Source: Parapedobacter koreensis
GTDB taxonomy: Bacteria > Bacteroidota > Bacteroidia > Sphingobacteriales > Sphingobacteriaceae
DNA: 64,000 nt
Direction of reading: 5' to 3'
Assembly (NCBI RefSeq): GCF_900109365.1
Contig: NZ_FNZR01000013.1
Coordinates: forward strand, 40,008 to 104,007
The position numbers and the translations under genes were made by a program. This document shows, piece after piece, positions 37,930 to 47,045 of the stretch (its first letter is position 1; every line of letters begins with the position of its first letter). The notes below the pieces were generated by a model. The model did not search any database. It saw only the letters and a program-made list of their open reading frames with translations, and was not told where the DNA came from.

Positions 37930-39648
37930 TCATTTTACGACAGATGATTTCAATTCGATATCTGAGGTCATCCATGCGTCATGAAATTTGCTTTCCGTTT
38001 CTTTTTGACTGGATAAATCTCCCAATTTTGAATAAGCAATACTGAGTCCTTTTAATGCCCATCCATTTTTAGGTAATTTAGTCAAATCTTCATGATACGT
38101 ATTGATTGCATCTTCGTATTGCCCAGCCGCCAATTGTAGGGCGCCCAGGTTATGCCTTACCGAGAAAAACCAGTCGGGTGGCTCATTGTAGTTGAGGGCA
38201 TCCTCGATGGCAACGGCTTCTTCCAATAACGTTATACTTTGCGCAAAGTGGTTTTCCTGCGAAAGCAGTTCGGCCTTGAGCACTTTATAGGCAATTTGCA
38301 CCAACTCGTAAACCGAATTGATGTCCCAAATGGTGATTTCTTTTAGTTGTTCTTTTGAGGCAATTTTTTCCAGTGCTTGGAGTTCGCTTTTAGCGGCTTC
38401 CCTATTGCCTTTGCCCAAGTGAGCCATGCCTTTAGCATAATGTAAGATTGCTGTTGGATAATCCAAATCGGGGAGTTCATTTTCCAGGGTTAAGATATCA
38501 TCCCATTGGCCAAATTTGACGTACACATAATAGGGAATGGTAAAATAATGTTGAACAGTTCCCCAGCCGGGTTCCTTCATCAAGTGTTTGTTGACGTTTT
38601 TCCGCAACGCATCTGCCACATGAAGCGCCCATTTACTGTTGCCTTCAAGCGTGGCCGTGGCAGCCATGAAATGCTGGTTGTGTGGATAATAGGCCAAGGG
38701 GTAAACTCCTTGCGCATGGCAGGCGGTCACATACGCACTATCCACTTTTATCGCTTGGATGTTGGCTAACGTTCCATGATGATAATCTCCCGTTCGGATA
38801 TAGATATGAGACGGCATGTGTACAAGATGTCCGGCGTTGGGGACCAGCCCTTTGTCAAATAATCTTGCGCTTTCGAGTGCCCGTTCAGGGGTACTTGACG
38901 CTTCCACAGCATGAATGTAGAAATGATGCGCCCCCGGATGTGTCGGGTGTTTTTCGATGATATCTTCCAGGAGTGCTGTGATTTCCGGGGTCCATTCCTT
39001 GTCATTTCCTTCCTTGTCCTGCAGATCCCACGGATGGAGATTCATTAACGACTCGGCAAAAAGGACGCCCACTTCAGCATCGTTGGGATATTTGGCGTGT
39101 AATGCCTCCATGGCATCGGCATAGGCCCTATCCAAAGGCGTGCGGTCTTCTACCGCATCTTTCACATATCGCGTTGAAAGCGCTGTGATAAGATCCCTTT
39201 CTTTCTCGGTCGTATTGGTTTCTGAGTGTTTCAGGGCTTTTTGTACAGCTTCGTAGGCGCGCTCATAATTGTCGCTTTCCATACCGGCATTATAGTTGGG
39301 GCCGAGTACGTAAGCATATCCCCAAAAAGCCATAGCACAGCTGGAATCTATGCGGGTGGCATAATAAAAAGATCGGGCCGCTTCAGCATGATTAAATCCA
39401 TAGGCCAAAATTAAACCTTGGTCGAAATACCGTTGAACCAGCGTATCATCGGTTGATACAGGAAAATGCAAATCTCCGAGACCTTCAAATAATGGCGCTT
39501 TATTATCGTTATTGTACCATTCCCGATCTGTCGTAGCGGGAGCACACGTAACGGAGGATAAAGTGGCTTCTCTTTTTTGTTGATTGATGGTGTTTTGACA
39601 CCCCAACAGATGCAAAAAAAGCCCTATTAATAGGATGCTTTGTTTCAT
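37930..39648 (-). CDS. Tetratricopeptide-repeat lipoprotein
   Basis: 572 residues. A lipobox (LHLLGC, Cys about 17) ends the signal peptide. The rest is helical with TPR-like pairs: AEAARSFYYATRIDSSCAMAFWGYA near the start, then AVQKALKHSET, and LAAGQYEDAINTYHEDL with LPKNGWALKGLSIAYSKLGD near the end. Proteins of this length and layout are common and uncharacterised in Bacteroidota. A minus-strand -7 box TAAGTTTG is at 39674-39681, 25 bases before the start. Confidence 0.85.
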   Translation of the reverse strand: MKQSILLIGLFLHLLGCQNTINQQKREATLSSVTCAPATTDREWYNNDNKAPLFEGLGDLHFPVSTDDTLVQRYFDQGLILAYGFNHAEAARSFYYATRIDSSCAMAFWGYAYVLGPNYNAGMESDNYERAYEAVQKALKHSETNTTEKERDLITALSTRYVKDAVEDRTPLDRAYADAMEALHAKYPNDAEVGVLFAESLMNLHPWDLQDKEGNDKEWTPEITALLEDIIEKHPTHPGAHHFYIHAVEASSTPERALESARLFDKGLVPNAGHLVHMPSHIYIRTGDYHHGTLANIQAIKVDSAYVTACHAQGVYPLAYYPHNQHFMAATATLEGNSKWALHVADALRKNVNKHLMKEPGWGTVQHYFTIPYYVYVKFGQWDDILTLENELPDLDYPTAILHYAKGMAHLGKGNREAAKSELQALEKIASKEQLKEITIWDINSVYELVQIAYKVLKAELLSQENHFAQSITLLEEAVAIEDALNYNEPPDWFFSVRHNLGALQLAAGQYEDAINTYHEDLTKLPKNGWALKGLSIAYSKLGDLSSQKETESKFHDAWMTSDIELKSSVVK

Positions 39649-39673
39649 GCTGTTTTTGTTTTAATTGGTCTTT

Positions 39674-39681
39674 CAAACTTA
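39674..39681 (-). promoter_or_regulatory. -7 box of the TPR lipoprotein gene
   Basis: TAAGTTTG on the minus strand matches TAnnTTTG exactly, 25 bases upstream of the ATG. I see no clear -33 TTTG at the right distance. Confidence 0.4.
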
Positions 39682-39821
39682 AGGAAAAAGTAGGAATTAT
39701 AATCGCGTCCAACAAAAAAAAGCACATCATCCATCCTTAGGAACCGCTACCCCGCACCTGTGGCCGCAGCGAGAATGTTCGAACCCCGGCCAACGCTTCG
39801 GTTCTCATCCCTTAGAAACAC

Positions 39822-39843
39822 AAAAAGCGCCGTATTGGCGCTT
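39822..39843 (-). terminator. Intrinsic terminator of tRNA-Arg
   Basis: Reading the minus strand after the tRNA: a 7-base-pair stem AAGCGCC/GGCGCTT with a five-base loop AATAC, running into TTTTT. It begins 3 bases after the encoded CCA. Confidence 0.85.
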
Positions 39844-39849
39844 CATTGG

Positions 39850-39921
39850 TGTTCCCGAAGGGATTCGAACCCCTATCTTCAGAACCGGAATCTGAAATTC
39901 TATCCATTGAACTACGGGAAC
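39850..39921 (-). tRNA. tRNA-Arg (anticodon CCG)
   Basis: A 72-base cloverleaf on the minus strand: acceptor GTTCCCG/CGGGAAC, D arm, anticodon stem TCAGA/TCTGA with loop TTCCGGT (anticodon CCG at 39886-39888), T arm with GGTTCGAATCC and discriminator A. The next three bases (39847-39849) read CCA, so the 3' end is encoded in the DNA. It would read CGG arginine codons. Confidence 0.93.
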
Positions 39922-40059
39922 GGGGATGCAAAGATATTCAAATTTTCGAAATCAAAGCATCGCTTGGCAAGAATTTTGACGTTCTCGAACAAAACTAACG
40001 GCCTCCGATTTCCGGATCCGTTCAAACACACCAATGGAAGTCGTGCTTAATTTTTCAAA

Positions 40060-40203
40060 ATGCCCAAGATCAAAAAATATCGACGATACGGCTACAACCA
40101 GTTGGATCCGCCGCGTAAGAGCTCCTGGTCTGCGCTGCTCATCGATATCCTGAAAGAACCGATGCTGATCGTCAATCGGACGTTTTTTTCACTGGGGATT
40201 TGA
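40060..40203 (+). pseudogene. N-terminal remnant of a P-type cation ATPase
   Basis: A 47-residue reading from an ATG at 40060 to TGA at 40201-40203. KKYRRYGYNQLDPPRKSSW then LLIDILKEPMLIV resembles the end of the cation-ATPase N-terminal domain and the first membrane segment (YGYNQLP..., LKEPM...). After PMLIV the sequence loses similarity (NRTFFSLGI) and stops; nothing else of the roughly 830-residue enzyme is present. The frame is closed by TAA at 40048-40050. It ends 2 bases before the convergent methyltransferase gene. Similarity judged from memory of the family. Confidence 0.5.
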
Positions 40204-40205
40204 AA

Positions 40206-40790
40206 TTATTCAAGAACCCTGGAATGGAAATAATGGTTCTCACCTTCATCTTCGAATTCCTCCACCATTGACAATCTGGATGCAGCCAATAGTGCTTTGT
40301 ATTTCGCAGTACCGAGCGATACTGAACGCAAGCCGGTCATTACATCCTCCCATTCAACCGCCATGGACGGAGCGGTGAACAATAACCTCCCGCCGGGTCG
40401 CAAGGCATTGGCCATTTTCTGAATCACGGCCGCCTGCTCGTCTTCTGAGAGCAGAAATAATAAGCCCCAGGCGACAATTGCATCAAACTTGAGGTTGAAA
40501 AATGGCGACGTCACCACTGATTCGCAGCAGACAGGCGTACCGGGAAAATTACGCCGGAAAGCCTTGACCAATGTCGGCGATGCATCCACGCCGTAGACGT
40601 TCATGCCCTCACTAATCAATGTGCCGGAAATCGGGATGCCCGTGCCGCACCCGAGGTCCAGCACGGTAGCGCCCGGAGGCAATGTACGTGCCCAGTGGCG
40701 GATGGAAGCTGCGCCGATACCGTCGGCAGCCTGCCCACGTACAGTGATGAAACTTGCCGCTATGCGCTCGTAGCCGTTTGAATTGTCCAT
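40206..40790 (-). CDS. Class I SAM-dependent methyltransferase
   Basis: 194 residues from the ATG at 40790; a TTG 24 bases upstream would add a short stretch. Motif I is VLDLGCGTGIPI, motif II/acidic loop GVDASPTLV, and motif IV FDAIVAWGLLFLLSEDE with LRPGGRLLFTAPS after it, the standard Rossmann methyltransferase order. Substrate unknown (Methyltransf_11/25-like). It is divergent from the alpha/beta hydrolase, and the gap between them holds repeats that look like a binding site. Confidence 0.88.
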   Translation of the reverse strand: MDNSNGYERIAASFITVRGQAADGIGAASIRHWARTLPPGATVLDLGCGTGIPISGTLISEGMNVYGVDASPTLVKAFRRNFPGTPVCCESVVTSPFFNLKFDAIVAWGLLFLLSEDEQAAVIQKMANALRPGGRLLFTAPSMAVEWEDVMTGLRSVSLGTAKYKALLAASRLSMVEEFEDEGENHYFHSRVLE

Positions 40791-40817
40791 TGTCAATCCT
40801 TGAAGGTGCAACAAAAA

Positions 40818-40867
40818 TAGGTATAAATCAAATTTCTGCCCCGCAATTTTAGGTGTAAATGCCTAAA
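40818..40867. promoter_or_regulatory. Repeat cluster between divergent methyltransferase and hydrolase genes
   Basis: Two 11-base direct repeats TAGGTATAAAT (40818-40828) and TAGGTGTAAAT (40850-40860) start 32 bases apart, three helical turns. The second overlaps an inverted repeat TTTAGG (40848-40853)/CCTAAA (40862-40867). It looks like a regulator site; the regulator is unknown. Confidence 0.35.
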
Positions 40868-40937
40868 TTAGCCCAAGTGGCCAATAAACTAGTCCATGAT
40901 AACGCAACGGACAAGGACTAAACAAGTAATTGATAAT

Positions 40938-41759
40938 ATGGAAAATACGACAACCGATACCCCGACTTTCAAAAGCGGTTATTCCGATGTGAATGGGCTA
41001 AATATGTATTATGAAATTTATTCACCTACCGGCCAGCCCTCCCGAATAGGCAAACCCCTTGTTTTAATTCATGGTGGTGGCTCCACCATCCAGACCAGTT
41101 TTGGAAGGATAATACCGCTTCTTGCCAAACATAGGCAAGTCATTGGCGTCGAGCTGCAAGCACATGGACGCACCAGCGATAGGGACACCGATCTTTCTTT
41201 TGAACAGGATGCAGACGATGTAGCGACGCTTCTTAAAAACCTGCGCATTGGCAAAGCGGATTTCCTGGGTTTCAGCAATGGCGGCACGACGGCCCTGCAA
41301 GTTGCCATCCGCTATCCTGATTTGGTGGGCAGTATCATTGCCGCTTCCGCGCTCTGCAAGCGTAGCGGAGTGCCATTCCAATTCTGGGACTTCATGAAAC
41401 AAGCGCGGTTAGAAAATATGCCAACACCGTTGAAAGAAGCCTATAAAGAAGTTGCGCCGGATCCGGATGGTTTGCAAATCATGCACGATAGGGATGCCAA
41501 ACGGATGGTTGACTTCAAGGACATACCAGACGAACAGCTCCAATCCATCAAAGCCCCCACCTTAATCCTCATTGGAGACCAGGATGTGATAACACCGGAG
41601 CATGCCATTGAAATGCACAAGTTGATTGCCCATACACGACTAGCGATTATTCCGGGTAGGCATGGAGAATATATTGGAGAAGTTACCACATTGAAACCCA
41701 ATTACAGGGACGACAATTTTGTGGTTCCGATAATCGAAAACTTCCTTGAACAGCAGTAA
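40938..41759 (+). CDS. Alpha/beta hydrolase
   Basis: 273 residues from the ATG at 40938; an in-frame ATG at 40896 is possible. The oxyanion-hole segment is LIHGGG, the nucleophile elbow is GFSNGGT (Ser), the acid is in ILIGDQDVITPEHA (Asp) and the histidine in PGRHGEYIGE. This is the epoxide-hydrolase/haloperoxidase-like fold with a lid domain of modest size. Substrate unknown. A long perfect hairpin follows it. Confidence 0.88.
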   Translation: MENTTTDTPTFKSGYSDVNGLNMYYEIYSPTGQPSRIGKPLVLIHGGGSTIQTSFGRIIPLLAKHRQVIGVELQAHGRTSDRDTDLSFEQDADDVATLLKNLRIGKADFLGFSNGGTTALQVAIRYPDLVGSIIAASALCKRSGVPFQFWDFMKQARLENMPTPLKEAYKEVAPDPDGLQIMHDRDAKRMVDFKDIPDEQLQSIKAPTLILIGDQDVITPEHAIEMHKLIAHTRLAIIPGRHGEYIGEVTTLKPNYRDDNFVVPIIENFLEQQ

Positions 41760-41778
41760 GGAGAAGATATTTTTGGCA

Positions 41779-41817
41779 CCTTTCCCTCGATATCCGCCCT
41801 GGATATCGAGGGAAAGG
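41779..41817. terminator. Long perfect hairpin between convergent genes
   Basis: Arms CCTTTCCCTCGATATCC (41779-41795) and GGATATCGAGGGAAAGG (41801-41817) pair over 17 bases around a GCCCT loop. It lies between the ends of the hydrolase (41759) and the M14 peptidase (41840). A T-run (GTTTTT) follows about 13 bases later on the plus strand. Probably a bidirectional terminator, though the T-run is not directly adjacent. Confidence 0.7.
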
Positions 41818-41839
41818 AAACCAATTGGTGTTTTTAAGG

Positions 41840-43741
41840 TCAGTTGCCGATGGTGATTTCCCTTTCCAGGTACCCACCCCTCGTAGACGACAACTTGATC
41901 TTCGCTTTGACGGGCTGTTGCTGTTTCAGCTGTACCTTGAAAGAGGCCGTCTTGGATTCCCCGGCTTTTGTATAACCCGCATAAAAAGTCTTATCGCGTG
42001 TCTCCGGACTGGTGATCACTACCGCTGCATTTTCGCCCCCGCTTAAGAGCTTACGGTCGATGTCGAGCAATACCTGATCTTCCTGTACGATTTTCACCAG
42101 TTTTGCCTGTTCCAAGGCAACAGGCAGTTTTCCCGTATTGGTCCAGGATACCGTTACCTCGTATTCGTTGTTGCTCAGTGCTTTCACCGCTACATCATCA
42201 AACTGGAGTTGCGGCAACTCAAATGACATGGCCAGGTTGAACAGCGCCTGGTTCTTTGCCCATTTTTCCAACACACTTGGCGGCGCATTCTGGGAGAAAA
42301 ATTTGGGGTGAGCACCACCTATTTCCACCTCACCCAGATCCGGATGGATGAATTTAGTCCACGGTTTATAGCCTCTGCCACCATTGTTTTTCTGATCCCA
42401 TAAGTACCCGTCATAGACATCTATTTCGCCATCGCCATCCAAGTCCTCATGCCGTCCGCCGTTCCACAATTCATCGCCGTACCAGATAGCACCGTAATAG
42501 AAGTAGCCGAAATCCGGCCCATGGCCAAATAGGGGAGAAGGTTTGGGGGGATCTCCCGGCCCGCCGGAGTTGCGCGTAGCATAAGTTTCATAGACATCCC
42601 CAGCCCACGGGTAGCCGGTGAATGACAATCCCAGGCTGTCCATGTGTTTATAAATAGCCAAGTCTTCCGGAAACATGCTTTCAGCACTTTTTGAAGTGGA
42701 GGGCGGCCTCAAGTGCATGGGCACACTGGTATCCATGGAGTTGACCACCGAAATGTTGGGATGCGAGAGCAACCACAGGACGACCGAACGGGTTTCCGTC
42801 TCGCTCAATGGGAATGGCCCCGCCCCACGTTGTGTATATCCACGGCCCGTGGCTTCCACGCCCGGCTCCGGACGCCAGTTTTCAGGGTAATTGCGGTGTA
42901 AGTCCAATCCGCCTATTCCGTCTTCATTGTAGCGGCCATCTTTGTCATTGTCTACACCTTCGGGATACACCAGCCATTCACCCTCACCTTCGGGGACACG
43001 TTTCATCAGCTGGCCAGAAGCATCCCGTTCATCGATGACGTAGTTCGCCCGTTTCAGTTCATCACCCACGGCTTTTTTCCGCATCTGGTAAATGACGCCA
43101 TCGCCATCGAGGTCCTCTTCCGGATCCTCATCATAAAGTCCATCGCCGTCATTATCATCGGGCCGTGTCGTGCTCCGGTTGCGTTGGGCCGTGTGCATGT
43201 ATAGATTTACACCGTCCGGATTGTTTATAGGCCTCAGGTAGATGGTTTTGGTATCAATCAATGCCGTGATTTGCGGATCCTTGCCGTAGTTTTCAATAAG
43301 GTGTTTGGTCAGCCACAGCACACTTTCGCTGCTGGTGATTTCACCACTATGCCGTACACCTTCAAAGTAAGCGGCGGGTTTATCCGTGTCTTTGCCGGTT
43401 TTTTTGTTGGTGAGCGTCATCTGGTAGATGGGCCTGCCCTCAAAACTGCGGGCCACTTCATAGAAATCAATGAGGTCGGGATATTGATCTGCCCACTTTT
43501 TATACCAATGGTAAATGACGTCAGGCGTGTGGAATTTATCAAATGTCAAGGTTCCCTTGGGGACATACTCTACCTCCTCAAATTGATGTTTCTTGAAATA
43601 GCTGATGCCGGATCGTTCACCCTTCACGGTGTAGAACGTGGTGGTCGTGTCCGATTCCGGCCATACCTCCAGCGAACGCTGGCCCCTGGTCAGAAAGGAG
43701 AAAAAGACCAATAAAAACAAAGTAATTGATGTACTTTTCAT
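41840..43741 (-). CDS. M14-family zinc carboxypeptidase, secreted
   Basis: 633 residues with a signal peptide. The first zinc ligands are in GVRHSGEIT (HxxE), PINNPDGVNLY is the substrate/arginine region, and DLHRNYPENW provides the third His. Two acidic repeats, DDNDGDGLYDEDPEEDLDGDG and DKDGRYNEDG (given here in short), look like calcium-binding loops. The C-terminal part (about 520-633) is a beta-sandwich. M14 enzymes remove C-terminal residues from peptides or cell-wall fragments; this one is exported. Confidence 0.9.
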   Translation of the reverse strand: MKSTSITLFLLVFFSFLTRGQRSLEVWPESDTTTTFYTVKGERSGISYFKKHQFEEVEYVPKGTLTFDKFHTPDVIYHWYKKWADQYPDLIDFYEVARSFEGRPIYQMTLTNKKTGKDTDKPAAYFEGVRHSGEITSSESVLWLTKHLIENYGKDPQITALIDTKTIYLRPINNPDGVNLYMHTAQRNRSTTRPDDNDGDGLYDEDPEEDLDGDGVIYQMRKKAVGDELKRANYVIDERDASGQLMKRVPEGEGEWLVYPEGVDNDKDGRYNEDGIGGLDLHRNYPENWRPEPGVEATGRGYTQRGAGPFPLSETETRSVVLWLLSHPNISVVNSMDTSVPMHLRPPSTSKSAESMFPEDLAIYKHMDSLGLSFTGYPWAGDVYETYATRNSGGPGDPPKPSPLFGHGPDFGYFYYGAIWYGDELWNGGRHEDLDGDGEIDVYDGYLWDQKNNGGRGYKPWTKFIHPDLGEVEIGGAHPKFFSQNAPPSVLEKWAKNQALFNLAMSFELPQLQFDDVAVKALSNNEYEVTVSWTNTGKLPVALEQAKLVKIVQEDQVLLDIDRKLLSGGENAAVVITSPETRDKTFYAGYTKAGESKTASFKVQLKQQQPVKAKIKLSSTRGGYLEREITIGN

Positions 43742-43917
43742 GGTTAGTTAATAAAATGTCTATTATTGTTTCCGCTGTTTGGGGCAAATTCGAGTTTGCC
43801 CATTATGCAATAGGTGTAAGCCTGTTATTGCCTTGCAATCTTATAGCATTTTGCTTGATATCACAATAAAAATGTGAAAAAAAAACAGGATTGTTACGGA
43901 GCGGATGCGCCCGGCTG

Positions 43918-45018
43918 CTATACGTTGAACCGGAAGTGCATGATATCGCCGTCCTGTACGATATAGGTTTTGCCTTCAACGGTCAATTTTCCAGCTTCCT
44001 TCACCGCGGTTTCCGAACCGTATTTCACGAAATCCTCATATTTGATCACCTCCGCACGGATAAAGCCCTTTTCAAAATCAGTATGGATGACACCAGCAGC
44101 TTGCGGTGCCGTAAAGCCGTTTTCGATGGTCCAGGCGCGCACTTCCTGCACACCCGCCGTGAAATACGTGGCCAGGTTCAGCAGTTTGTAAGCCGCCCGG
44201 ATAAGCTTGTATACCCCCGATTCATTCAAACCCAAATCTTCTAAGAAAAGCTGGCGTTCTTCATAACTTTCCAATTGGGCAATTTCCGATTCAATTTGTG
44301 CAGAGATGATGAGTACTTCGGCATCTTCGTCTTTCACGGCTTCCCGTACGCGGTCTACATACGCATTTCCGGTATTCACCGACGCCTCATCCACGTTGCA
44401 CACATAAAGGATAGGTTTTACGGTCAGTAGCGAGAGATCTTCGATAAACTCAAAATCTTCCTCGGCAATGGCGGCCGTGCGAGCAGATTTGCCGGATTCC
44501 AAATGGTTTTTGATGACGGACAGAATTTCATACGTGCGCTTTGCCTCTTTATCGCCGCCGGTCTTGGCTTGTTTTTCAACCCGCTGGATACGTTTTGCTA
44601 CCGTATCCAAATCTTTCAATTGCAATTCGGTATCGATGATTTCCTTATCGCGCACCGGATCGACCGACCCATCCACGTGGATGACATTCCCGTCGTCAAA
44701 GCAACGCAGCACGTGGATGATGGCATCCGTATTGCGGATATTGGCCAAGAATTGGTTGCCCAGGCCTTCACCTTTGCTGGCCCCTTTCACCAGTCCTGCG
44801 ATGTCCACGATTTCGATGGTATTGGGCACTATCCGCTGTGGTTTTACCAGTTCGGCCAGCTTATTCAACCGCTCATCCGGCACGGTGATGACCCCTACAT
44901 TGGGTTCAATGGTGCAAAAAGGGAAGTTAGCTGCCTGCGCTTTAGCGTTTGAAAGGCAGTTGAATAACGTGGATTTGCCTACATTAGGAAGGCCTACGAT
45001 GCCGCACTGTAATGCCAT
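43918..45018 (-). CDS. ychF: Ribosome-binding ATPase YchF/Obg-like
   Basis: 366 residues from the ATG at 45018; a frame extension to 45045 adds nine unsupported residues. G1 is GLPNVGKST, the G3 switch is DIAGLVKGASKGEG, the G4 position is NVDE, which explains ATP rather than GTP preference, and the C-terminal TGS domain ends with GDIMHFRFNV. It binds the ribosome and takes part in translation and stress control. It stands alone. A minus-strand -7 box TATCTTTG is at 45043-45050. Confidence 0.96.
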   Translation of the reverse strand: MALQCGIVGLPNVGKSTLFNCLSNAKAQAANFPFCTIEPNVGVITVPDERLNKLAELVKPQRIVPNTIEIVDIAGLVKGASKGEGLGNQFLANIRNTDAIIHVLRCFDDGNVIHVDGSVDPVRDKEIIDTELQLKDLDTVAKRIQRVEKQAKTGGDKEAKRTYEILSVIKNHLESGKSARTAAIAEEDFEFIEDLSLLTVKPILYVCNVDEASVNTGNAYVDRVREAVKDEDAEVLIISAQIESEIAQLESYEERQLFLEDLGLNESGVYKLIRAAYKLLNLATYFTAGVQEVRAWTIENGFTAPQAAGVIHTDFEKGFIRAEVIKYEDFVKYGSETAVKEAGKLTVEGKTYIVQDGDIMHFRFNV

Positions 45019-45042
45019 GAATTGTCGATTTAAAAAACGGTG

Positions 45043-45050
45043 CAAAGATA
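45043..45050 (-). promoter_or_regulatory. -7 box of ychF
   Basis: TATCTTTG on the minus strand, an exact TAnnTTTG match, 24 bases upstream of the ychF start. Confidence 0.45.
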
Positions 45051-45141
45051 AGAATAAGTATGATATCCGTAACCATTTGCTTAATTTGGCGTCTTAGTAT
45101 AGACAACAGCTTATTTACACCTTAAACAAGTACATCATACC

Positions 45142-46947
45142 ATGCGCATCTGTTTCATCCTATTTGCCGCATTATGGCTTACATCACCTACAATTCGTGC
45201 ACAGTCTCCCTCGTCAAGCAATCGCCTCCAAGGCATTGATTCATTGCTGGAAAAACTGCTTGATGACTACCATGTCGCGGGCTTTTCCGTAGCCGTCGTG
45301 CATAAAGACAGCGTCGTTTATGCCAAAGGCTTCGGTTATCGGGATTATGAAAAACGGCTGCCCGCCACTCCCAATACACTCTATGCCATTGGGTCGTCCA
45401 GCAAGGCCTTTACGGCAGCATTGCTGGGCAAGCTGTTTGGCGACAGCCTTTCACTGGATGATAAAGTAGGGAAGCACCTTCCCCAGCTCCATTTTCAGGA
45501 TGGGCGGGAAGCGCAAGTGACGGTACGCGACCTGATGACCCACCGCACGGGCTTGTCGCGCTATGACTATGCATGGTATGTGTTTAATTCCGACGATCGG
45601 GATAGCCTGTTGCAGCGGGTGAGCCATATGAAACCCAATGCAGACCTACGCGCAAAGTGGCAGTACAACAATTTCATGTACCTTGCCCAAGGGATGATTG
45701 CCGAACGGATGACCGGCAGGACGTGGGAGGAAAACATCAAGCAGTATTTCTTGGCACCCCTGGGAATGGCGCGTACCAACTTCGATGTGAAGGATATGGC
45801 GGCCGATGCCGATGCTTCACTGGGGTATACCGTCACGGAGAAGGATTCCATCAAGCACGTGCCTTATTTTGAAATCCGTGGCATGGGCCCCGCTGGCAGC
45901 ATCAACAGCAGTGCACTGGAAATGACTGGCTGGCTCAAGACGTGGCTCCATGGCGGCAAATCCGGCAATGCGCAGCTTATTCCGGCCGCCTACGTTGGCG
46001 AGGCCATGACGCCGCAGATGGTCATGGGCAGCGGCCTTCCGGGCACGAAATATCCCGATATCCACGTTGAAGACTATGGCCTCGGCTGGATGATCGGTTC
46101 CTATCGCGGGCATTACCAAGTGGAGCATGGTGGCAATATCGATGGGTTTTCGGCGAGCGTCTGTCTATTCCCCAGTGATTCCCTGGGCATCGTGGTGCTC
46201 ACCAACCAAAATGGTTCGGCCGTACCTACCGTGGTATCCCATTTCATCGCCGACCGCTTTTTGGATCTGCCCTTTATCAATTGGAATGCCCGTGCGGTCG
46301 ATAAGCCAACGGAGACCACCACACCGGATACCACCGAGCAGGAAGATGTAGCACGCATACAGGGCACGAATCCTTCGCATGTCTTGGGTGACTATACCGG
46401 TAGCTATGCTAATCCCGCGTATGGCAAGTTCAATGTCAACCTTCGCAACGATACCTTGGTGGCCAATATCGGCAAAGACCGGGTTTGGCTGCGCCACTAC
46501 CACTACGATGTGTTTGAGCTGAAAGAGTTTCCGCATGATGGCAAATCGGATACGACCGAAGGAGGACTCAAAATCAATTTCCGTACCGGCCTCGACGGGC
46601 AGATAGAAGGAGCGTCCATCCCGATGGACGAACCTACCGGCGATCCGGCCCTATTTAAGAGGCAGCCTTTCGGGACGGAGGTTTCCGCCGAACAGTTGCA
46701 GGCCTACGTCGGCACGTATGAAGTGGGCGGGATGAAGATTAAGATTACCGTGGATAAAGGGGTGGTCTTCATGGATGTGCCGGGGCAGACCAATTACGAG
46801 ACCATTGCACAGGGCAACCACTATTTCAAACTCAAGGTGCTGAGCGGCTTTGCCATCCGCTTCGAAGTGGATGAGGCCACAGGTAAGGCCACGGCGCTTT
46901 ATGCCATCCAGCCCAATGGTACATTCAAGGCGGTAAGGGTGGAGTAA
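45142..46947 (+). CDS. Serine hydrolase of the class C beta-lactamase/DD-peptidase family, secreted
   Basis: 601 residues, signal peptide ending IRA-Q. The catalytic SxxK is Ser 85-Lys 88 (GSSSKAF), the second motif is YNNF (YxN) and the third is HGGN in VEHGGNIDGF, giving the AmpC/EstB-type active site. A C-terminal domain of about 190 residues (DUF3471-like, from GDYTGSYANPAYGK) follows, ending in a second small beta-barrel repeat. It could be an esterase, a D-amino-acid peptidase or a beta-lactamase; the sequence does not decide. Confidence 0.9.
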   Translation: MRICFILFAALWLTSPTIRAQSPSSSNRLQGIDSLLEKLLDDYHVAGFSVAVVHKDSVVYAKGFGYRDYEKRLPATPNTLYAIGSSSKAFTAALLGKLFGDSLSLDDKVGKHLPQLHFQDGREAQVTVRDLMTHRTGLSRYDYAWYVFNSDDRDSLLQRVSHMKPNADLRAKWQYNNFMYLAQGMIAERMTGRTWEENIKQYFLAPLGMARTNFDVKDMAADADASLGYTVTEKDSIKHVPYFEIRGMGPAGSINSSALEMTGWLKTWLHGGKSGNAQLIPAAYVGEAMTPQMVMGSGLPGTKYPDIHVEDYGLGWMIGSYRGHYQVEHGGNIDGFSASVCLFPSDSLGIVVLTNQNGSAVPTVVSHFIADRFLDLPFINWNARAVDKPTETTTPDTTEQEDVARIQGTNPSHVLGDYTGSYANPAYGKFNVNLRNDTLVANIGKDRVWLRHYHYDVFELKEFPHDGKSDTTEGGLKINFRTGLDGQIEGASIPMDEPTGDPALFKRQPFGTEVSAEQLQAYVGTYEVGGMKIKITVDKGVVFMDVPGQTNYETIAQGNHYFKLKVLSGFAIRFEVDEATGKATALYAIQPNGTFKAVRVE

Positions 46948-47045
46948 TAATGACGGGGTTTATATGGTAAAAGAAAGTCTGAAATTTCTGCTTTCAATTC
47001 GTGAGCATACCGAAGGCGTCTTGGGGGTTTAATGCGGTGGACTAC

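Noticed and set aside
39771..39811. tRNA-like GGTTCGAAC on the minus strand downstream of tRNA-Arg
   Set aside because: The flanking bases do not form a T stem or an acceptor stem, so it is not a tRNA or a clear fragment.
39760..40050. 96-residue plus-strand ORF with CSRRDSNPYLQNRN
   Set aside because: It is the translation of the tRNA-Arg gene on the other strand, a well-known artefact, and has no support elsewhere.
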